Source: an uncultured Lachnospiraceae bacterium
GTDB lineage: Bacteria > Bacillota > Clostridia > Lachnospirales > Lachnospiraceae
Assembly (NCBI GenBank): GCA_910577275.1
Contig: CAJTMW010000033.1
Coordinates: forward strand, 1 to 36,567
Reading direction: 5' to 3'
Length of the DNA stretch: 36,567 nucleotides
Shown in pieces: positions 24,753 through 32,068 of the stretch (position 1 is the stretch's first letter; each line of letters starts with the position of its first letter). A program made the translations under genes and the position numbers. Under the pieces are notes generated by a model, which made no database searches, was not told the DNA's origin, and saw only the letters and a program-made list of their open reading frames with translations.

Positions 24753-25145
24753 TTAGGTTTCCATAAGCAACGAAGTGATTTGACCATATCCTTGCTGCTC
24801 TGCCAGTCTTTTAATTCCATCCAATGCTTCCTCTTTGGAGTAGTTGTGTGCTGCCAGAAAGTCATTATCCTTTTCGCTCACATACTGATAGAACAATATT
24901 GCTGCAAAAACTTCCTCTTTTTTGGTATAGTCAATGCTTTCCAACAATACATTTTCCGCTTCATTTATGAGACCGGCGTCAACCATTTTTCCAAATTCCT
25001 CTAATGTTTTACCAGAGACCTCATATTTATTTTCTTCCGGCAGTTCAACAGACTTATATTGTTTTCCTAACATTAGAGAAAAAAGCACCCTTACCATCTC
25101 TTTGATGATACGCATGATGTAGTCTTTTTCGTCATTAAAATCCAT
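24753..25145 (-). CDS. DUF6483-like small helical protein
   Basis: A 130-residue acidic, all-helical protein (DEKDYIMRIIKEMVRVLFSLMLGK at the N-terminus, then EEFGKMVDAGLINEAENVLLESID and QYVSEKDNDFLAAHNYSKEEALDGIKRLAEQQG). I associate it with DUF6483, a family of unknown function seen in Clostridia; the match is from memory. The helix pairs look TPR-like, suggesting a protein-binding role. AGAGGAAAAACAA precedes the start. It follows the XRE regulator gene on the same strand with a 60-base gap, so the two probably form an operon. G+C is lower than in neighbouring core genes. Confidence 0.7.
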   Translation of the reverse strand: MDFNDEKDYIMRIIKEMVRVLFSLMLGKQYKSVELPEENKYEVSGKTLEEFGKMVDAGLINEAENVLLESIDYTKKEEVFAAILFYQYVSEKDNDFLAAHNYSKEEALDGIKRLAEQQGYGQITSLLMET

Positions 25146-25205
25146 TTGTTTTTCCTCTTATAGATTTTCTGTTTTCATTTACTGTCAATATATCTTGAGT
25201 CATTT

Positions 25206-25895
25206 TTATTCCCCCAATCCATTCTTATCAGAAGTTTTCTTGGAAAGATGAAAAATCCCTCTGAGCAAAATGCAAGAAATGATTGAAAGAACAATAAAGA
25301 AGCACACGGATATACCAATAGTGCGTGATAAGGCTAGATTTCTCGACAGTATCAAGAAAAATATGATACTGAATATTCCTACACAAATCAAGCTGATAAT
25401 TAAATCTTTCCTGGGGCTGCTTTTCGTTATTGCTCCATCCCACGCTCCATTTTTCACAACAGTGAAAATGTAAATCAGCCCTCCGGCAAACAAAATTACC
25501 GTTTCCCCGATAATAAGGGAAAGGTTTCCGGTCATAAGCATTTGTACTACAATCGTCACGGCACACACCAAAAACATAATGCCAAACGAAAGATTTCCTG
25601 CTTTTGCGGCTCGCTGCTTTTCTAACTCGTTGTAATCGGCAACCTTTAATAAGGTTTCTTTTAATTCGCTATCCATATTCTCGCTTTTCCTTTCTCCATT
25701 TAAAATTTCTTTGATTTCTACATCGTAGTATTCAGAAATCTGCACCAAAATACTAAGGTCAGGTAAATTAGTTCCTGTTTCCCATCTGGAAACGGTTCTT
25801 CCTGAAACACCCAGAATTTCTGCCAACTGCTCCTGCGTGATTCCTTTCTCATTACGAAGCTGTTTTAAAAAAGTTCCTATCTTTTTTGGATTCAC
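25206..25895 (-). CDS. XRE-family regulator with C-terminal membrane segments
   Basis: A 229-residue protein. The N-terminal HTH_3 domain (2-60: KIGTFLKQLRNEKGITQEQLAE, VSGRTVSRWETGTNLP) is followed by a conserved EILNGERKSENM linker and about four transmembrane helices from near 95 to 220. It may bind DNA at the membrane and sense an envelope or ligand signal. The GTG start at 25895 is chosen for AAAGGAGG 7 bases upstream; a longer reading from 26030 runs through the remains of another gene. The stop of a short frame overlaps this GTG. It is a clear paralogue of the regulator at 30146. Target unknown. Confidence 0.85.
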   Translation of the reverse strand: MNPKKIGTFLKQLRNEKGITQEQLAEILGVSGRTVSRWETGTNLPDLSILVQISEYYDVEIKEILNGERKSENMDSELKETLLKVADYNELEKQRAAKAGNLSFGIMFLVCAVTIVVQMLMTGNLSLIIGETVILFAGGLIYIFTVVKNGAWDGAITKSSPRKDLIISLICVGIFSIIFFLILSRNLALSRTIGISVCFFIVLSIISCILLRGIFHLSKKTSDKNGLGE

Positions 25896-25914
25896 AAGTT
25901 TTCCTCCTTTCGCA

Positions 25915-26127
25915 TACAGACTACCTCTTTCAGGTGCTGAAGAACACGACACAAAGCGAGAAATGCCGCCAATTCCGCACTGGACATCAGTGTCTATCGC
26001 TATTTTTAAGGCTTTTAGCCATGTTGGCAATCATATTTGTGGTAAGACCGGCTGCAAGTCGCAAGTCCTCTTTCCGCATATTGCGCTCTGTCAGAGTATG
26101 CCATAACGGTTTATAACTTATGTACAT
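25915..26127 (-). pseudogene. Decayed small HTH regulator (mobile-element type)
   Basis: From the ATG at 26127 the minus strand encodes MYISYKPLWHTLTERNMRKEDL, then RLAAGLTTNMIANMAKSLKN, and stops at 25987. This is the N-terminal half of the ~65-75-residue HTH regulators common on clostridial conjugative elements. The expected second half appears broken into other frames: IDTDVQC in the frame read from 26030, and CRVLQHLKEVV in the frame of MSSAELAAFLALC. At least one, probably two, frameshifts are needed to restore it. It points to past insertion and decay of a mobile element here. Confidence 0.65.
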
Positions 26128-26255
26128 ATATCATCCTGCCTTTCTCTCTGCTCTGGGGCTTGCTGTTCCCAATTATAGTCCCTATCTTGTAAATTCACAA
26201 ATATATCTTGACTGCTTCGCCGGTTACGTCTGGATTGCGCTTTTCCTTTCTTCAT
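26118..26255 (-). CDS. Small unrecognised basic ORF, possible mobile-element remnant
   Basis: A 45-codon frame starting MKKGKAQSRRNRRSSQDIFV and ending in a Gln/Glu/Arg-rich tail (EQQAPEQRERQDDICT). It overlaps the start of the decayed regulator, an arrangement typical of compact mobile-element operons. No family is recognised. It may be a real short gene, the end of a larger deleted gene, or chance. Confidence 0.35.
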   Translation of the reverse strand: MKKGKAQSRRNRRSSQDIFVNLQDRDYNWEQQAPEQRERQDDICT

Positions 26256-26364
26256 CTTGATTACATCTAATTAGCCATAGACTGGGTTGTGGTAAGTTAT
26301 CTGGTTTATGCTCTGCTGACCTTCTGCCATATCAGGAATACAATAATTTTGTTAAAGGACTTTT

Positions 26365-26400
26365 AAGCCTGAGCCTGACAGTTTGGGCTTTTTCTTTTTT
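26365..26400 (+). terminator. Intrinsic terminator, plus strand
   Basis: AAGCCTGA pairs imperfectly with the TTTGGGCTT that follows GCCTGACAG, and TTTTTCTTTTTT follows. No plus-strand gene ends here, so it may be left over from a deleted gene, or it may insulate the two-component system promoter. Confidence 0.55.
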
Positions 26401-26427
26401 GGCGGATAGCCATCGGTCGATAATCTA

Positions 26428-26436
26428 TGCTATAAT
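26428..26436 (+). promoter_or_regulatory. Extended -10 promoter for the two-component system, with TTAA repeats downstream
   Basis: TGC-TATAAT (26428-26436) is an extended -10 element without a good -35 box. The next 90 bases contain four TTAA elements (26472, 26483, 26506, 26523), two of them 11 bases apart in TTAAGGAAATATTAAC. Such direct repeats are typical of OmpR-type regulator sites, so autoregulation is plausible but unproven. The leader would be about 180 bases. Confidence 0.45.
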
Positions 26437-26625
26437 GACAGCGAATAATAGTAAGTTTTAATTATTTAATCTTAAGGAAATATTAACTTTTTTCCAATCG
26501 GAACCTTAACATTTATATGTTTTAATTATACCATCAGCAATAATTATTTTAAGAATCATAAACCCGCCGCAAACAGCCGTCGGCTTACTGTGCGCGGAGA
26601 TAAATACAGGAAAAGGAAAACTGCC

Positions 26626-27324
26626 ATGACAAATATTCTTGTTTGTGACGATGATAAAGAAATCGTGGACGCCATAGAGATTTATTTAAATCAGGAGGGC
26701 TATCAGATTTACAAGGCCTATGACGGGGAGCAGGCGATTGCAATGCTGAAAGAGCAGAATATCCATCTTCTTATCATAGATATCATGATGCCTAAGATGG
26801 ACGGTATTCACGCCACCCTGAAAATCAGAGAGTACAGCAGCATTCCGATTATTTTTCTCTCTGCGAAATCAGAGGATACGGATAAGATTCTGGGGCTGAA
26901 TATCGGGGCTGACGATTATGTGACAAAGCCCTTTAATCCCTTAGAGCTTGTGGCAAGGGTGAAATCCAATTTAAGGCGTTACACCCAGCTTGGCAATCTG
27001 AATGTGGAAAACAACGCGCTTTTCACCGTCGGGGGGCTTTGCATCAACGACGATACCAAGGAGGTTACCGTTGACGGGGAGAGCGTGAAGCTGACGCCCA
27101 TTGAGTACAACATTCTCCTGCTGCTGGTGAAAAATCAGGGAAAGGTGTTCTCCATCGACCAGATATATGAGAGCATCTGGAACGAGGAGGCCATCGGCGC
27201 GGATAACACGGTTGCGGTTCATATCCGGCATATCCGGGAGAAAATCGAGATTAATCCAAAGGAGCCCCGCTACCTGAAGGTGGTCTGGGGAGTGGGCTAC
27301 AAAATCGAGAAGCAGTCCACATAA
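26626..27324 (+). CDS. OmpR-family response regulator
   Basis: A 232-residue cytoplasmic regulator. The receiver domain (1-118) has the acidic pocket D8-D9, the phospho-acceptor D52 in LLIIDIMMPKMDG, and K in DDYVTKPFNPLEL. The C-terminal winged helix (about 138-230) reads VKLTPIEYNILLLLVKNQGKVFS, then TVAVHIRHIREKIE and YLKVVWGVGYKIE. The start at 26626 gives the family N-terminus (MTNILVCDDDKEIVD) after AGGAAAAGG. The kinase gene starts 41 bases after the stop. The regulated genes are unknown. Confidence 0.95.
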   Translation: MTNILVCDDDKEIVDAIEIYLNQEGYQIYKAYDGEQAIAMLKEQNIHLLIIDIMMPKMDGIHATLKIREYSSIPIIFLSAKSEDTDKILGLNIGADDYVTKPFNPLELVARVKSNLRRYTQLGNLNVENNALFTVGGLCINDDTKEVTVDGESVKLTPIEYNILLLLVKNQGKVFSIDQIYESIWNEEAIGADNTVAVHIRHIREKIEINPKEPRYLKVVWGVGYKIEKQST

Positions 27325-27365
27325 ATGCGCAGAGTGTTTACTGTGGGAGAGGGGAAGATACAGAA

Positions 27366-30035
27366 ATGAGGGAAGCTATGGAAAAGATGGAAAATCAGGA
27401 AGCTCTGGAGGAACAGGAGCTTCTGGAAAATCAAAAAGTACAGGATAAAGAGGAAGCAGGGGAGAGACGGGAGGCGAGAAAGCCCCCTAAAAAGGGTAAA
27501 AGAAGAAAAGGAAGAAGGAATTCCGTTTTACATGCCTTTCAGCATGTTGCGCTGGTAATGGCGGCTTTCTTTTTTATAACGGTTCTTGCCGGTTCCTATG
27601 TCATTGTGGACACCAGAACCGGAACGGAGGCTTACCGGCTGATAAAGGAAAACAAGGGAACTTTTGAGGATTCGGAAATGTTTAACCATCTTCTTGGCAG
27701 CAGCGTTTCCGATATCATCTGCTATGGAACCATCCGCAGTCAGATGGAAACGGACGCAAGGTACGACCCGGGAAAGGAAATCGATGTTACCGCTTTTGCG
27801 GGAAGATATGGGGAGATGCCCCGGGAATACATTACGGCGTCCTATTATCTGGACGATTTGATTAAATGGGCGCAGGCAGGCTTTTCCAGACAGGAAACCT
27901 ACATGAGCGGAGAGGAAGCCGATAAGTTTTTAAGCAGAAGCCGTGTGGTGACCACGGTGGATTTAAGTGACTATAGCGGCGGTACGGTGAGCTATTTAAA
28001 TTCTGATTTTTCCAGCGCAGTCAGCGTCAGGGACGTGTCGGGAAATCTTCTGGAAAGCGGAGACATCGAGCGGGACGACGTAAACGCCACGGTGCTGAAA
28101 AACAGATACCGCACGGTGGAAGGCAAAAATATTGAGGATTATGTGTCCTCCTGGGAGGAATATTACGAGCTTTGCAGCAACGTGGAAAAGGCGGCGAATG
28201 ATTTAAGCATTAATTATAAGGAATATACGGGTTATAAGGATTACTATGATTCCGGCGATTCCAATGTTGTTTATTTTATCAGAAAAACAATCGGCAGGGA
28301 TACCCAGATTTTCACCAATATGAAAACGGATGCCAGGACGGTGTCGGATTTGAAAAAAGAGCTCCTCGGCAAATGCGACAGATATGTATTTTATGATGCG
28401 GAAGAGGTGCTGTACGACACGAATACCCTGATTGAAGAAACCACTTTGCGTTATATTCTGAACGGTTACGAATATGCCTACCCGGAAGACACGCAGATTA
28501 TGATTGGGGTTGATTCCGGCTATGGCGCGGCGGACGGCTTTTCACAGGCAAAGGCTGGTTTCGGGAATTACGTTCCCTATATGTGGCAGTATCTTCTGGC
28601 CGGCGTGGTATGTGTTGTGGTTTATCTGTTCCTTCTGGCAATTTTGACATTGAAGGAAGGGCGGGGACGCAGAAGGGATACGGGCGAGGTAAGCGTAAGC
28701 CTTCTGCCGGAGGATTACATTCCCACGGAGATTATGATTCTGTCTGCCGCGCTGGTTTTTGCCGGGCTGTTTTACGGTATCAGGGCGCTTGCAGAGCCGG
28801 TATGGCATCTGCCGGAAAGGGTGCTTTTAATCGTCTTTACAGAGGTGGCAACGCTTCTTGTCAGCCTTCTCTTTTCCTTCTTCTATTACAGCTTTGTGAG
28901 GAGAACCAAAGCGGGAATGCTCTGGAGGGGAAGCCTCTTAAGACGGCTGGGACGTACCATAAAGAAGGGCTCGGCGTATGCCTACAGGAATTCTACGCTT
29001 CTTATGCGGGTGCTGGTTCCTTTTGGAGGTTTTACGCTTTTGAATCTGGTCTGCATGTATGCGCTTTGCCGTATGGCAAACGGCGGCGTGATGAAAACCG
29101 GAGGAATTATCGTCGGCATGATGATTCTGCTGACTGTGGACGGCATTGTGGGGTATCTCCTGTATAATTCCGCGGTTTCAAGGCAGAAGATTTTAGAGGG
29201 AATTGAATTAATCTGCGAGGGCGACATTTCCCATCAGGTAAAAGAGGAAGGAATGCGGGGCGACGAGCTGGTGCTTGCCCGCGCGGTAAACAGTATCGGA
29301 GACAGCGTCAGGGCTGCGGTGGAGACCAGTATGAAGGACGAGCGGCTGAAAGCCGATTTGATAACCAATGTCTCCCACGACATTAAGACGCCTTTAACCT
29401 CGATTATCAATTATGTGGATTTGATTAAAAGGGAAAACATTGACAATCCCAAGGTCAGGGAATACATCAGCGTACTGGACGCCAAATCTCAGCGGCTGAA
29501 ACAGCTTACGGACGATTTGGTGGAGGCTTCCAAGATTTCTTCCGGCAATATCGTCCTTCACTGGGAGAAAATCAATCTGGTGGAGCTTTTAAACCAGACC
29601 ATAGGAGAGTTTTCTGAGAAATTTGAGGAAAAATCGCTGTACCCTGTTTTCAGGACGACAAAGAACTTTATGTTTATAGAAGCGGACAGCAGAAGCATCT
29701 GGCGGGTGATTGAAAACCTGTTTAACAATATTTTCAAATACGCGCTGGCAGGCACAAGGGTCTATATTGACCTTGCCTCCTTTAAAGGAGAGGACGAGGC
29801 AAGGCATGTGGTTCTTTCCATCAAGAATATTTCGGCGCAGCCTTTAAAGGTAAATCCCAGCGAGCTGACGGAACGGTTTATCCGGGGAGACGAATCCAGA
29901 ACCACGGAAGGGAGCGGGCTTGGCCTCTCCATAGCAAAGAATCTGACGGAAGCGCAGAAGGGAGCGTTCGAGATAGTGATGGACGGCGATTTGTTTAAGG
30001 TGAATCTGGTTTTCCCTCTGATGGAGGAAAAATAA
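27366..30035 (+). CDS. Large multi-pass sensor histidine kinase
   Basis: An 889-residue membrane kinase. An acidic/basic N-terminal tail of about 55 residues precedes TM1 (58-81). A ~320-residue extracytoplasmic domain follows (to about 404) with no recognised family. Five more hydrophobic segments lie near 405-429, 455-477, 486-510, 548-570 and 578-600. A HAMP-like linker leads to HisKA with the phosphorylated H671 in NVSHDIKTPLTSIINYVDL. The ATPase domain has the N box ENLFNNIFKYA and the G box GSGLGLSIAKNL. The six-segment layout is larger than in standard kinases. It is co-transcribed with the response regulator. The signal is unknown. Confidence 0.93.
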   Translation: MREAMEKMENQEALEEQELLENQKVQDKEEAGERREARKPPKKGKRRKGRRNSVLHAFQHVALVMAAFFFITVLAGSYVIVDTRTGTEAYRLIKENKGTFEDSEMFNHLLGSSVSDIICYGTIRSQMETDARYDPGKEIDVTAFAGRYGEMPREYITASYYLDDLIKWAQAGFSRQETYMSGEEADKFLSRSRVVTTVDLSDYSGGTVSYLNSDFSSAVSVRDVSGNLLESGDIERDDVNATVLKNRYRTVEGKNIEDYVSSWEEYYELCSNVEKAANDLSINYKEYTGYKDYYDSGDSNVVYFIRKTIGRDTQIFTNMKTDARTVSDLKKELLGKCDRYVFYDAEEVLYDTNTLIEETTLRYILNGYEYAYPEDTQIMIGVDSGYGAADGFSQAKAGFGNYVPYMWQYLLAGVVCVVVYLFLLAILTLKEGRGRRRDTGEVSVSLLPEDYIPTEIMILSAALVFAGLFYGIRALAEPVWHLPERVLLIVFTEVATLLVSLLFSFFYYSFVRRTKAGMLWRGSLLRRLGRTIKKGSAYAYRNSTLLMRVLVPFGGFTLLNLVCMYALCRMANGGVMKTGGIIVGMMILLTVDGIVGYLLYNSAVSRQKILEGIELICEGDISHQVKEEGMRGDELVLARAVNSIGDSVRAAVETSMKDERLKADLITNVSHDIKTPLTSIINYVDLIKRENIDNPKVREYISVLDAKSQRLKQLTDDLVEASKISSGNIVLHWEKINLVELLNQTIGEFSEKFEEKSLYPVFRTTKNFMFIEADSRSIWRVIENLFNNIFKYALAGTRVYIDLASFKGEDEARHVVLSIKNISAQPLKVNPSELTERFIRGDESRTTEGSGLGLSIAKNLTEAQKGAFEIVMDGDLFKVNLVFPLMEEK

Positions 30036-30145
30036 ACCGGACATAGTATGTCTCATTTTCAGTTACAGGGGCATTGCTCGCTTTGTGTCCTTTCAATTTG
30101 ATGCATGATGGTGTATTTTGTTTCCTGAAAGGAGGCCCGGGAAAA

Positions 30146-30640
30146 ATGAATCAGATAAAAATCGGAGTTTTTATTAAAGAACTCCGAAAAGAAAAAGGAC
30201 TCACGCAGGAACAATTAGCGGAACAGTTTAACGTAAGCCGAAGAACCGTTTCAAGATGGGAAACGGGAAGCAACCTCCCCGAGTTGGACATTCTGATTGA
30301 GATGGCTGATTATTACGAGGTTGGAATTCGGGAGCTGTTAAACGGAGAAAGGAAAAGCGAGGACATGAGCAAAGAATTGGAAGAAACGGTGCTGAAGGTT
30401 GCCGAATACAGTAACGAAGACAAAATAAAAGTTACAAAGCGAATGCATTTGCTGTTCATCGGCGGAGCTGTTGCCGCCATATTATATCTGGTTTTGGTTT
30501 TTACAGACCATGCGGATAACTTTTGGGGCGGACTATGTCTGGGAATTCAGTCCGGAATGATGATTGTGGGGCTTGTCATGACCAGTAAATATGCGGCTAA
30601 AATCAGAGCCTGTAAAATGCGGGTTCTGAACCGACAATAA
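30146..30640 (+). CDS. XRE-family regulator with membrane segments (paralogue of 25206-25895)
   Basis: A 164-residue protein. An N-terminal HTH_3 domain (IKIGVFIKELRKEKGLTQEQ, VSRRTVSRWETGSNLP) is followed by the same linker as in the minus-strand regulator (ELLNGERKSEDM against EILNGERKSENM). Two hydrophobic helices follow at about 98-115 and 127-147. The start at 30146 follows AAAGGAGG; upstream codons from 30074 are not conserved. It is shorter than its paralogue by about two transmembrane helices. It follows the kinase gene by 110 bases and may be under the same promoter. Target unknown. Confidence 0.85.
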   Translation: MNQIKIGVFIKELRKEKGLTQEQLAEQFNVSRRTVSRWETGSNLPELDILIEMADYYEVGIRELLNGERKSEDMSKELEETVLKVAEYSNEDKIKVTKRMHLLFIGGAVAAILYLVLVFTDHADNFWGGLCLGIQSGMMIVGLVMTSKYAAKIRACKMRVLNRQ

Positions 30641-30649
30641 AATGTATTC

Positions 30650-30697
30650 TTTTCCCCTGTATCTGCCTTATGGGCAAGTACGGGGGAAAGTTTTTTG
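30650..30697 (+). terminator. Intrinsic terminator between the XRE gene and the convergent PRPP synthetase gene
   Basis: CTTTTCCCCTGTATCTGCC pairs imperfectly with GGGCAAGTACGGGGGAAAG around TTAT, then TTTTTT. The T-run orientation fits the plus strand. The stem could also slow minus-strand transcription. Confidence 0.82.
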
Positions 30698-30709
30698 TTC
30701 GGTTCAGGC

Positions 30710-31888
30710 CTACTCATTAATTGCAAAATCATCCTCGCGGTTATTATAGCGGGCCAGAATCCGGTGAATCTTATCGGTAGGCGTGTACACATTTGCCATG
30801 GAGGAATCATGGTTCATAAAATCAATGATGGACGCCAGGAACTTGCTCATATCCGCTTCTATGTAATAGGGACGGGATTTCAGCTCGGGAATCCGGTACG
30901 TCAGGTTGGTGGTTATCATTCTGTCAAAATAACACTTCTCATATGCCTCGTCAAAGCGGGCAAGACCTTCCGTAAAAAGGCCGAAAGTGCAGCAGATAAA
31001 GACGCGCTTGGCGTTCATCTCTTTCAGCTTGCGGGCTTTTTCAATCATACTTTTCCCGGTAGTTATGATGTCGTTTATGATGATAACGTCCTTTCCGTCC
31101 ACGTTGTCCCCTAAAAATTCATGGGTGGTGGAAGCGGAATGGGAGGCGAAACGGTCGTAAAAGGTTCCCGTATTGACCTCCAGTACATTTGCAAAGTAAA
31201 TCGCCCGGTCAAGCGCGTTTTCGTTGGGGCTCACCACAACAAGATGTTCCCTGTCAATCAAAAGGCTGTCATCCGCTCCCAGCAGGGCGCTGATAAACTG
31301 ATAGGGCGGGGTGAAATTGTCAAAACCGCACAGGGGAGCGGCGTTTTGGATGCTGGGGTCGTGGGCGTCAAAGGTAATTAAATTGCTGACGCCCATTTTG
31401 CTCAGCTCCTCAATTGCCTGGGCGCAGTCTAAGGATTCGTGCCCGTTTCTCTTATGCTGGCGTCCCTCGTACAAAAAGGGGATAATGACATTGACGCGGT
31501 GCGCCTTTCCATTGGCGGCGGCAATGACCCTTTTCAAATCCTGATAGTGGTCGTCGGGAGATTTATAGTTGGTATAACCGTTTATTTTATAAGAAATACT
31601 GTGGTTGCAGACATCGGTCAGGATAAAGAGGTCCTTTCCCCTTATGGACTCGGAAAGAAGCGCCTTGCCCTCGCCGGAGCCGAACCGGTAACAGGTACTG
31701 TCCAGAATATAGTTGTCCGATAGATAGCCTTCAAAGGCAGGATTGTTTTTGGCAATGTTTTTTACGCTTTTTCTAAAGCCCACAAGATGATTGTTGACGT
31801 TTTCTCCTAAGTTTACGGCGGAATCCATCACAACCAGCTTTAAAGGGGCAACGGGAATAGCGGCTTCGAGTTCATGCAAGTTAGGCAT
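30710..31888 (-). CDS. prs: Ribose-phosphate pyrophosphokinase, atypical long form
   Basis: Makes PRPP from ribose-5-phosphate and ATP for nucleotide, His and Trp synthesis. The 392 residues exceed the usual ~315. The fold landmarks are present but altered: LFILTDVCNHSISY near 88, IPFLYEGRQHKRNGHESLDCAQA (usual PYFGYARQDRK), LITFDAHDPSIQNAAPLCGFDN (usual VDLHAxQIQGFF), VVVSPNENALDRA, and the PRPP loop VIIINDIITTGKSM in place of VDDxIDTGGT. ACGGAGGTCGCC precedes the ATG, and a good promoter lies upstream. The divergent active-site motifs resemble a Clostridia-specific branch. It could differ in regulation or, less likely, be a phosphoribosyl-binding paralogue. Confidence 0.82.
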   Translation of the reverse strand: MPNLHELEAAIPVAPLKLVVMDSAVNLGENVNNHLVGFRKSVKNIAKNNPAFEGYLSDNYILDSTCYRFGSGEGKALLSESIRGKDLFILTDVCNHSISYKINGYTNYKSPDDHYQDLKRVIAAANGKAHRVNVIIPFLYEGRQHKRNGHESLDCAQAIEELSKMGVSNLITFDAHDPSIQNAAPLCGFDNFTPPYQFISALLGADDSLLIDREHLVVVSPNENALDRAIYFANVLEVNTGTFYDRFASHSASTTHEFLGDNVDGKDVIIINDIITTGKSMIEKARKLKEMNAKRVFICCTFGLFTEGLARFDEAYEKCYFDRMITTNLTYRIPELKSRPYYIEADMSKFLASIIDFMNHDSSMANVYTPTDKIHRILARYNNREDDFAINE

Positions 31889-31928
31889 GGCGACCTCCGT
31901 GAAGTAAAAATAGTGATATATACTTTAT

Positions 31929-31957
31929 TTTATAACATTATGCTAGTGACACGTCAA
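31929..31957 (-). promoter_or_regulatory. Promoter for the PRPP synthetase gene
   Basis: Read on the minus strand: TTGACG (31957-31952), a 17-base spacer and TATAAA (31934-31929), about 40 bases before the start codon. Confidence 0.8.
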
Positions 31958-31974
31958 GAAAATTCTAGTAGAAT
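31946..31974 (+). promoter_or_regulatory. Divergent promoter for the DUF512-der-plsY-gpsA genes
   Basis: GTGACA (31946-31951), a 17-base spacer and TAGAAT (31969-31974). It physically overlaps the minus-strand promoter, the two -35 boxes being adjacent (31946-31951 and 31952-31957). Confidence 0.7.
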
Positions 31975-32068
31975 GATATTAGTTCAGCCACAGCATATAA
32001 TCTGATGACTTATGAACGGCACGGCTGAACATGGCAGTACCACAGCCGTGCAGAAACAGAGGAAGATT

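Noticed and set aside
26255..26340. 19-codon minus-strand frame upstream of the small basic ORF
   Set aside because: It is too short, has no convincing ribosome binding site and no recognised sequence.
28583..29167. 194-codon frame inside the histidine kinase gene
   Set aside because: It is an alternative frame of a well-supported kinase gene with low-complexity Gly/Arg content and no domain.
30074..30145. Longer N-terminus for the second XRE regulator, and kinship of its leader (LALC) with the decayed HTH upstream of the first
   Set aside because: AAAGGAGG sits just before the ATG at 30146. The shared GCTCGCTTTGTGTC-like stretch is too short to claim common origin.
30695..31114. 139-codon plus-strand frame opposite the PRPP synthetase gene
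   Set aside because: It is antisense to a gene with a good promoter and ribosome binding site, and no family is recognised.
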